Shown here: piece by piece, positions 33,156 to 37,572 of the stretch
Layout of the letters: each line of letters begins with the position of its first letter
Position numbering within the stretch: position 1 is the stretch's first letter
Assembly: GCA_030038895.1 (NCBI GenBank)
Contig: JASHQX010000042.1
Coordinates: 1-37,572, forward strand
Origin: Thermoplasmata archaeon
Lineage (GTDB): Archaea; Thermoplasmatota; Thermoplasmata; Lutacidiplasmatales; UBA184
Length of the DNA stretch: 37,572 nt
Direction: 5' to 3'
Made by a program: the position numbers and the translations under genes
Notes under the pieces: model-generated
What the model was told of the DNA's origin: nothing
Databases searched by the model: none
What the model saw: the letters and a program-made list of their open reading frames with translations, nothing else

Positions 33156-34048
33156 AGATCGCGTACTACCCCGGATGCGTCGCGCAGGAGTCGGGAAAGG
33201 AGCTCGACATGGCGACCCGTTGGGTCTGCCGTGCGCTCGGGATCGAGCTAGCGGAGTTCCCCAACTTCTCCTGTTGCGGGTCCGGATTCGTCGACGAGGC
33301 GAACGAGGTCCTGAACGTCGCGATCAACGCGCGGAACCTCGCGATCGCCGAGAAGGCCGGGCTCGACCTCTTGACGATTTGCTCGACGTGCCAGGGGATG
33401 CTCTCCCTCGCGAACCTCCGATTAAAGGACCCCGCGGTGAAGGCCCGCGTGGACGGCGCGCTGAAGCCGCTCGGGATCGAGTACCGCCAGACGGTGAAGG
33501 TCAAGCACCTCCTGCGCGTCCTCACCGAGGACATCGGGATTCCCGCGATCCGCGCGAAGGTCCGGCGCCCCCTCGCGGGGCTCAAGGTCGGGGCGTTCTA
33601 CGGCTGCCACCTCCTCCGGCCGGCGGACGAGATGGCGTGGGAGAGCGGGGAGGAGCCGCATGCGTTCGAGGACCTCCTCGCCGCGATCGGCGCGACCCCC
33701 GTCTACTATCGCGGACGCGTGATGTGCTGCGGCTTCCCCATCCAGTTCGTCAAGCCCGAGACCGCAGCGGGGATCGCCGGCCGCCAGGTGCTTGACGCGA
33801 AGGCCCACGGGGCCGACGCGATGGCGACCCCGTGCCCGCTCTGCCACATTTCGCTCGACGCCTACCAGAACCAGGCCGCAAAGGCAGTCCACCGGCCGCT
33901 CGACCTCCCGGTCTTCCACCTCCCCCAGGTCGTCGGGCTGGCTCTCGGGGCCTCACCAGAAGAGATGGGGCTTCCGCGCCACCTTGTCTCTACCGATTCC
34001 GCGATTGCGAAGATTTCGTCGGTCCCCGCAGCGGCGGCGCGGCCGTGA
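33152..34048 (+). CDS. sdhE: CCG-domain (HdrB/SdhE-like) subunit of the succinate/fumarate enzyme
   Basis: This 298-residue protein has two CCG cysteine-rich domains, the module of heterodisulfide reductase HdrB, SdhE and TfrB. The first gives [13 protein letters not shown] and CSTC. The second gives FYGCHLL, VMCCGFP and CPLC. Such domains bind non-cubane 4Fe-4S clusters that reduce disulfides or quinones. No transmembrane helix is present, so any membrane contact must be peripheral. Two reactions fit: succinate:quinone reduction (type E) or thiol-dependent fumarate reduction (TfrB split in two). The window has no heterodisulfide or methanogenesis genes to decide. ATG 33152 overlaps the sdhB stop in ATGA, so the three subunits are translationally coupled. 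No fourth small subunit (SdhF) follows. Confidence 0.9.
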   Translation: MKIAYYPGCVAQESGKELDMATRWVCRALGIELAEFPNFSCCGSGFVDEANEVLNVAINARNLAIAEKAGLDLLTICSTCQGMLSLANLRLKDPAVKARVDGALKPLGIEYRQTVKVKHLLRVLTEDIGIPAIRAKVRRPLAGLKVGAFYGCHLLRPADEMAWESGEEPHAFEDLLAAIGATPVYYRGRVMCCGFPIQFVKPETAAGIAGRQVLDAKAHGADAMATPCPLCHISLDAYQNQAAKAVHRPLDLPVFHLPQVVGLALGASPEEMGLPRHLVSTDSAIAKISSVPAAAARP

Positions 34049-34173
34049 TCGCTTCGTTAGTATCCAAATAGACCGGGCCGCCGTCGTTCGTGTCGGTCGT
34101 TTCGAGCCAGTCGCTGGGGCTCGACGGTTCCGCGGAGAACAACGACCCGTAGGCTGAGGGGCTGGACCTGCTC

Positions 34174-34440
34174 TCACGCCGATCGGTCGGTTCGATCCTC
34201 CGACAGGGCCCGGCCTCCCACGCCCTGCGTCACGTAAAGGTGTAGTCGGTCGCACATCCGACGGAAGTGCCCGGAGGCCAACGGACCGGTAAACTCCTCC
34301 CGAAGGCGTGCGTCGATCCGGTCGTCGGAGAGCGTCGGGTCCACCGACGGGGTGAACATGCACTGGAAGACCAGGTACCGGCGGCCCTCCAGGTCGAACC
34401 GGTCGGTTTCGGGGGCGCCGCAGAAGGGACAGGTGACCAC
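34174..34440 (-). CDS. Small unknown protein with an N-terminal CPFC zinc knuckle
   Basis: This protein of about 88 residues is not recognised. It begins MVTCPFCGAPETDRFDLEGRRYLVFQC, a likely half zinc ribbon with Cys pairs 22 residues apart (C-x2-C ... C), then a short acidic segment (VDPTLSDDRIDARLREEF) and a C-terminal helix. GTG 34440 is chosen because it immediately precedes the knuckle. Upstream codons in this frame overlap the membrane-protein gene. It lies 25 bases after that gene on the same strand, so the two are probably one unit. Confidence 0.55.
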   Translation of the reverse strand: MVTCPFCGAPETDRFDLEGRRYLVFQCMFTPSVDPTLSDDRIDARLREEFTGPLASGHFRRMCDRLHLYVTQGVGGRALSEDRTDRSA

Positions 34441-34465
34441 GAGCGAGGGAGCCGGGCCCGTATCC

Positions 34466-34753
34466 TCACCCTCGGACGTTGAGCCTCGCGGCCCGGAGGC
34501 GTCGGAGCCGGGGGTAGAGCAACCCGCCCGCACCCACGGCGACGAGGACCAGGGCGACAGCGAGAACACCCGACAACTGCCAGACCACCGTGAAGGTGAG
34601 GCACGTAGGCCCTCCGCCTAAGGAGGAGGACGAACCAGAGCATGAGGTAACCATGGTGAAAAAGAGCTCCAGCACCAGCACGGTGGTTAGCAACGCCGCC
34701 CCGATGAGGAGGGTAAGGAGGTACAGGGCGTCGCGCTCGCGGGGACCTCTCAT
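34466..34753 (-). CDS. Small two-span membrane protein
   Basis: This 95-residue protein has two clear transmembrane helices (LYLLTLLIGAALLTTVLVLELFF and VVWQLSGVLAVALVLVAVGAGGLL). They are separated by a short Ser/Gly-rich loop with two cysteines that could form a disulfide outside. The C terminus is arginine-rich, so both ends probably face the cytoplasm. ATG 34753 is preceded by gtaagtactcg (centre near 34780), a weak TATA for a leaderless start. It matches no family I know. The zinc-knuckle gene follows directly. Confidence 0.6.
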   Translation of the reverse strand: MRGPRERDALYLLTLLIGAALLTTVLVLELFFTMVTSCSGSSSSLGGGPTCLTFTVVWQLSGVLAVALVLVAVGAGGLLYPRLRRLRAARLNVRG

Positions 34754-34796
34754 CGGCCTTGGAATGATCCCGCGAGTACTTACACCACTCGGGGCC

Positions 34797-35024
34797 TCAG
34801 TCGATGTACCCCAAGGAGCGGAGCCGGTCCTTGAGCCGTCGCTCGTCCTCTTCGCTGAACGGCGAGTCGCTCGCCCCTTCCGTCAAACGGGCTAGTACGA
34901 AGGTGACAAACGCGTCGACCGATTTGAACGAGGAGCCACGGATCCGGGCGGCAATCGCATCCACTAGCTCCTGAGGAAGTTCGATGGAACGAGTGGCGTG
35001 GGGAGAGACCGGATCGCCGGGCAT
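34797..35024 (-). CDS. Ribbon-helix-helix (CopG/Arc-like) regulator-type protein
   Basis: This 75-residue protein has a short strand TRSIELPQELVDAIAARI, then helices FKSVDAFVTFVLARL, the layout of a ribbon-helix-helix DNA-binding dimer. A C-terminal extension (SEEDERRLKDRLRSLGYID) resembles the EE..v..RLR.LGYi tail found on several archaeal CopG-like proteins and on sulfatase-family enzymes. No toxin partner is adjacent: the upstream gene is guaAb (58 bases) and the downstream gene a membrane protein (43 bases). It may regulate nearby genes, but no palindromic operator was seen. Confidence 0.62.
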   Translation of the reverse strand: MPGDPVSPHATRSIELPQELVDAIAARIRGSSFKSVDAFVTFVLARLTEGASDSPFSEEDERRLKDRLRSLGYID

Positions 35025-35082
35025 GGCACGGACCCGAGTAGCTCCCTCCCGATAGGGTCTTCGCGGGGCGGGGGGGGCAGCG

Positions 35083-36030
35083 CTATTCCCACTCGATCGT
35101 CGCCGGCGGCTTGTCGGTGATGTCGTAGAGGACCCGGACGACCTCGCCGGAGAGCTCGCGTGTGATCCGCTCGGCGATCCGGCCGAGGACCGATCGGGGC
35201 AGGTCCATCGATGTCGCGGTCATCGCGTCGATCGACTCGACGACGCGGACGCTCACGACCTCTCCGTGGACCCGGTTGTCCCCGAGGACTCCCACCGACC
35301 GGACCGGGAGGAGGACCGCGAAGTACTGCCACGGTCGCCGGATCTTCCCGTCGCCGACCGCGCGCTCGATCTCCTCCTCCACGATCGCGTTCGCCACGCG
35401 GGCGCGACGGACTCGGTCCGGCGTGACCAGCCCCGTGACCCGGACGGCGAGGCCCGGGCCCGGGAACGGTTGCCGGTCTGCGTCCGGTACCCCGAGGTAG
35501 CGCGCGAGCGCTCGGACCTCGTCCTTGTACAGGTCCCGCAGCGGCTCGACGACCTTCAATCGGATGTCGGGGGGGAGGCCCCCCACGTTGTGGTGGGTCT
35601 TGATCGTGTCCCGGAGCGCGCCTCCACTCTCGATCCAATCCGGAGCGATTGTCCCCTGGACGAGCCGGTCGGTGCCGAACCGGTCCGCTTCGGCCTCAAA
35701 CACGCGGATGAACGCCTCTCCGATCCGGCGTCGTTTCACCTCGGGGTCCGTTACCCCTTCGAGGGCCGCGAAGAACCGGTCCGCGGCGAGAACCACATCG
35801 AACCGGAGCCCGCTCTTTCGGAAGAACTCGCTGACCCGCTCGACCTCACCGGCCCGTAGTAGACCGGTGTCGACGAAGACCGCCCGCGCCCGGTCCCCGA
35901 GCGCCCGCTCGGTAAGGAGCGCCGCGGTGGTCGAGTCGATCCCGCCAGAGGCCGCGATCAACGTCTTGTCCGGGACCTCACGACGGAGGCGTTCGATCGC
36001 TTCGGGGACGAACTTCGCCGGATCGATCAC
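35083..36030 (-). CDS. guaAb: GMP synthase, ATP-pyrophosphatase/dimerisation subunit B
   Basis: This 315-residue protein adenylates XMP and aminates it to GMP with ammonia from a separate glutaminase subunit. The N-terminal PP-loop is ASGGIDSTTAA (residues 27-37), with VDTGLLR and the QGTIAPDWIESGG segment close by. FPGPGLAVRVTG and the C-terminal dimerisation domain ending DITDKPPATIEWE complete the family. Archaea commonly encode this part apart from the glutaminase, and no glutaminase gene is in the window. The GTG 36030 start overlaps the purE stop (GTGA). Upstream frame extensions read into purE. This places two purine-synthesis steps in one transcript. Confidence 0.95.
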   Translation of the reverse strand: MIDPAKFVPEAIERLRREVPDKTLIAASGGIDSTTAALLTERALGDRARAVFVDTGLLRAGEVERVSEFFRKSGLRFDVVLAADRFFAALEGVTDPEVKRRRIGEAFIRVFEAEADRFGTDRLVQGTIAPDWIESGGALRDTIKTHHNVGGLPPDIRLKVVEPLRDLYKDEVRALARYLGVPDADRQPFPGPGLAVRVTGLVTPDRVRRARVANAIVEEEIERAVGDGKIRRPWQYFAVLLPVRSVGVLGDNRVHGEVVSVRVVESIDAMTATSMDLPRSVLGRIAERITRELSGEVVRVLYDITDKPPATIEWE

Positions 36031-36488
36031 GGTGGGCTCCCCGGCCCCGCCGCCGGCTCCTCCCGCCACTTCGCGCGGTAGGCCTCGAGTGCACGTGCGA
36101 GCTCTGGATGCTGGAGCGCGAGGATTGCGGTTGCGAGGAGCGCCGCGTTCTCGGCGGCGTCGAGTCCGACCGCTGCGACGGGGATTCCTGGAGGCATCTG
36201 CACGACCGAGAGCAGACTGTCGAGGCCCAGGCCGCGATGGAGCGGGACCCCGATGACCGGTTTTAGCGTCCGTGCCGCGACGACGCCCGGGAGCGCGGCG
36301 GAAAGGCCGGCCATGGCGATGAAGACATCCGTCGACGGGTCTCGGACCAGGCGGTCGACCTTCTCCGGGTTCCGGTGGGCGGAGGCGACGTGCACCTCGC
36401 AAGGGATGTGGAACTCATCGAGGCGCGACCGGACCTTCTCCGCGATCTCGAGATCCGACTTGCTCCCCACGAGAACCGTAACCTTCAT
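36027..36488 (-). CDS. purE: Phosphoribosylaminoimidazole carboxylase PurE (class unclear)
   Basis: This 153-residue protein makes CAIR in purine synthesis. VLVGSKSDLEIAEKV and VASAHRNPEKVDRL hold the ribonucleotide-binding loop. The region where bacterial class I enzymes have GAGGAAHLPG with the catalytic His reads AMAGLSAALPGV, closer to class II AIR carboxylases (AGLSNALSG), while VQMPPGIPVAAV later is class I-like. The protein is therefore a mosaic by eye, and direct use of CO2 is possible. No purK is in the window. An AT-rich element (36512-36525) gives transcription near 36491 and supports ATG 36488. It overlaps guaAb by four bases. Confidence 0.92.
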   Translation of the reverse strand: MKVTVLVGSKSDLEIAEKVRSRLDEFHIPCEVHVASAHRNPEKVDRLVRDPSTDVFIAMAGLSAALPGVVAARTLKPVIGVPLHRGLGLDSLLSVVQMPPGIPVAAVGLDAAENAALLATAILALQHPELARALEAYRAKWREEPAAGPGSPP

Positions 36489-36584
36489 CGTACCGGGCGA
36501 CGCCCGCGGTCACAAAACAGTATGCGACGGGCGGAGGCGCTCACCCGGGGCGCCCCGGTCCCGCTCCGCCCCTTTCCAGCGAGG

Positions 36585-36593
36585 CTTCATAGC
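36585..36593 (+). promoter_or_regulatory. TATA-like element of the dolichol-kinase-like gene
   Basis: The element cttcatagc centres near 36589 and predicts transcription at about 36615, immediately before GTG 36616. Confidence 0.45.
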
Positions 36594-36615
36594 CCGGGGC
36601 CTGTCCCGCATCTCC

Positions 36616-37269
36616 GTGGACTCCGAGGCCGAAAGTGCCCGGCCGTTACGCCGCTGGCTCGGGGCCCGGTTCGGCGCCGACGAGGCGGTAGGCGACCGGA
36701 TCGCCCGGCGCATCACCCACTGCCTCGGCGCACTGGTTCTGATCTACTACGCCCTCCCCGCCGGGGTGTTTGTAATCGTCTCCAAGGAGGAAGTCCTCCT
36801 CGCCGCGCTCGTCGCCGCATGGATGCTCGAAGGTTTGCGGCACGCCCTCCACTTTGACCTCGCGATGATCCGGCCGCACGAGCGGGACCGGGTCGCGAGC
36901 TACCCGTTCTACGCGACGGCACTCGCCGGCGCCATCCTCCTGCTCCCGATCCCAATCGCAGCGGCGGTCATCCTTGGAACCGCGCTCGTGGACCCGCTTG
37001 CAGGGGAGCTCCGACTGAACGAACGAACTCGCGTCCTGTACCCGACACTCCCGTTCCTTGTCTACGGCTTCCTCGCGTGGACCGGCCTCGCGCTCGTAGG
37101 GGGGTGGCCTTGGGGGTGGTCGGCGCTGCTCGCCCTCCTCGCGGCGGCGATCGGTATCTCGGCCGAGTACCCGAAGATCCCGTGGATCGATGACGACCTC
37201 GTAATGACGTTCGCCCCGGCGCTCGCGCTCTACCTGATTGGCGTGCTCGCCCTCGGGCTCCCGACCTAG
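36616..37269 (+). CDS. Polytopic membrane protein, dolichol kinase/CTP-transferase-like
   Basis: This protein of about 217 residues has six or so hydrophobic segments beginning near residue 38. RRITHCLGALVLIYYALP resembles the R-x3-H-x2-G opening of the SEC59/VTE5 dolichol and phytol kinases and of the phosphatidate cytidylyltransferase group. The late IPWIDDDLVMTFAPALAL matches the DDN-type end of that family. If right, it would phosphorylate a polyprenol or similar lipid using CTP, which could supply lipid carriers for glycan assembly. I use GTG 36616, set by the TATA at 36585-36593. Upstream codons in this frame overlap purE on the other strand. The similarity is partial, so the exact reaction is uncertain. 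Confidence 0.65.
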   Translation: MDSEAESARPLRRWLGARFGADEAVGDRIARRITHCLGALVLIYYALPAGVFVIVSKEEVLLAALVAAWMLEGLRHALHFDLAMIRPHERDRVASYPFYATALAGAILLLPIPIAAAVILGTALVDPLAGELRLNERTRVLYPTLPFLVYGFLAWTGLALVGGWPWGWSALLALLAAAIGISAEYPKIPWIDDDLVMTFAPALALYLIGVLALGLPT

Positions 37270-37284
37270 CAACCGGCCGGGCAC

Positions 37285-37572
37285 TCAGACGATCGGGGTG
37301 AGCACCGCGTGCGGGGGACCCTTCTCGGGGTCCGGGCTGATCGCGTGGATCGTCGTTCGCGGCCGGATCCCGTAGATGCACGGGGCGTTGTCGATGTTGA
37401 TGATCCGGAAGTACGTGTCCATCATGTTCAGGATCTCGCTCGAGACAAGGAGTCCGGGCTTGAGAAGACCGATCCCGAGGTTCCCCACGTGCTTGGTCCG
37501 TGCGATCGCCTGGAAGTACATCCGGATCGCGACCTGGTCGCCCATCAGGCTCTCGAACGTGTCGAACGCGGT
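37285..37572 (-). CDS. Unrecognised protein, C-terminal 95 residues (runs off the window)
   Basis: The frame is open from the window edge to a stop at 37285. Visible residues (TAFDTFESLMGDQVAIRMYF, LLKPGLLVSSEILNMMDTYFRI and a terminal GIRPRTTIHAISPDPEKG) show alternating strand and helix segments. The pattern faintly resembles the C terminus of RecA/KaiC-like archaeal ATPases, where SSEI-like and DTYFRI-like strands end the fold, but no nucleotide-binding motif is in view. ATG 37545 is an internal Met; the true start lies beyond the window. The gene converges with the dolichol-kinase-like gene 15 bases away. Confidence 0.6.
   Translation of the reverse strand, partial: TAFDTFESLMGDQVAIRMYFQAIARTKHVGNLGIGLLKPGLLVSSEILNMMDTYFRIINIDNAPCIYGIRPRTTIHAISPDPEKGPPHAVLTPIV

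Overview
The window is a GC-rich, gene-dense stretch of archaeal chromosome. Archaeal or archaeal-type markers include HerA, a COG1340 coiled-coil protein, ribosomal protein L18e, RpoN, Cdc48/VAT, the KEOPS subunit Cgi121, a proteasome beta subunit, the KH/beta-CASP termination nuclease aCPSF1/FttA and a stand-alone GMP synthase ATPase subunit. High GC, many TATA boxes about 26 bases before start codons (leaderless transcripts), bacterial-type MutS/MutL and serine/threonine-rich single-anchor surface proteins fit a Thermoplasmatota-related archaeon best. That lineage is inference; the archaeal assignment is firm. No prophage, insertion sequence or CRISPR array is visible.

Layout. Positions 1-3448 hold the N-terminal two thirds or so of herA (minus strand, running off the edge), a coiled-coil protein, a HAD-like protein, and a V4R-domain plus roadblock pair. 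Positions 3493-4543 (minus) hold a family 2 glycosyltransferase and a PRC-barrel protein. Positions 4707-6130 are the ribosomal/RNA polymerase operon L18e-L13-S9-RpoN, with overlapping genes. Positions 6238-11932 (minus) hold a 1,120-residue surface protein and Cdc48. Around 12030-15100 come a DUF72 protein, an unknown protein with a possible decayed nuclease fold, a persulfide-dioxygenase-like metallo-beta-lactamase protein and Cgi121. Two tRNA genes follow, Gly-TCC (interrupted in its T arm by 30 bases) and Ser-TGA, then mutS, mutL and a small PD-(D/E)XK-type nuclease whose reading frames overlap by four bases. Positions 20483-24034 (minus) form a likely glycan group: a GT-B glycosyltransferase, a type I phosphodiesterase-like protein and a methyltransferase. 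A surface protein with five FN3 domains follows. Positions 27665-30302 (minus) carry psmB and aCPSF1. Positions 30499-34048 encode a three-gene non-classical succinate dehydrogenase/fumarate reductase (sdhA-sdhB-CCG subunit). The right end has two small unknown genes, a ribbon-helix-helix protein, guaAb and purE (overlapping), a dolichol-kinase-like membrane protein and the 3' end of an unrecognised gene.

How the parts connect. The MutS-MutL-nuclease run looks like one mismatch-repair unit and is the best candidate here for a little-described arrangement. Cdc48 ends in Ile-Tyr-Arg, a proteasome-docking tail, and the proteasome beta gene lies 18 kb away. The glycosyltransferases, phosphodiesterase-like protein and methyltransferase sit near two heavily N-glycosylatable surface proteins. 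The tRNA-Gly interruption is the most unusual RNA feature.
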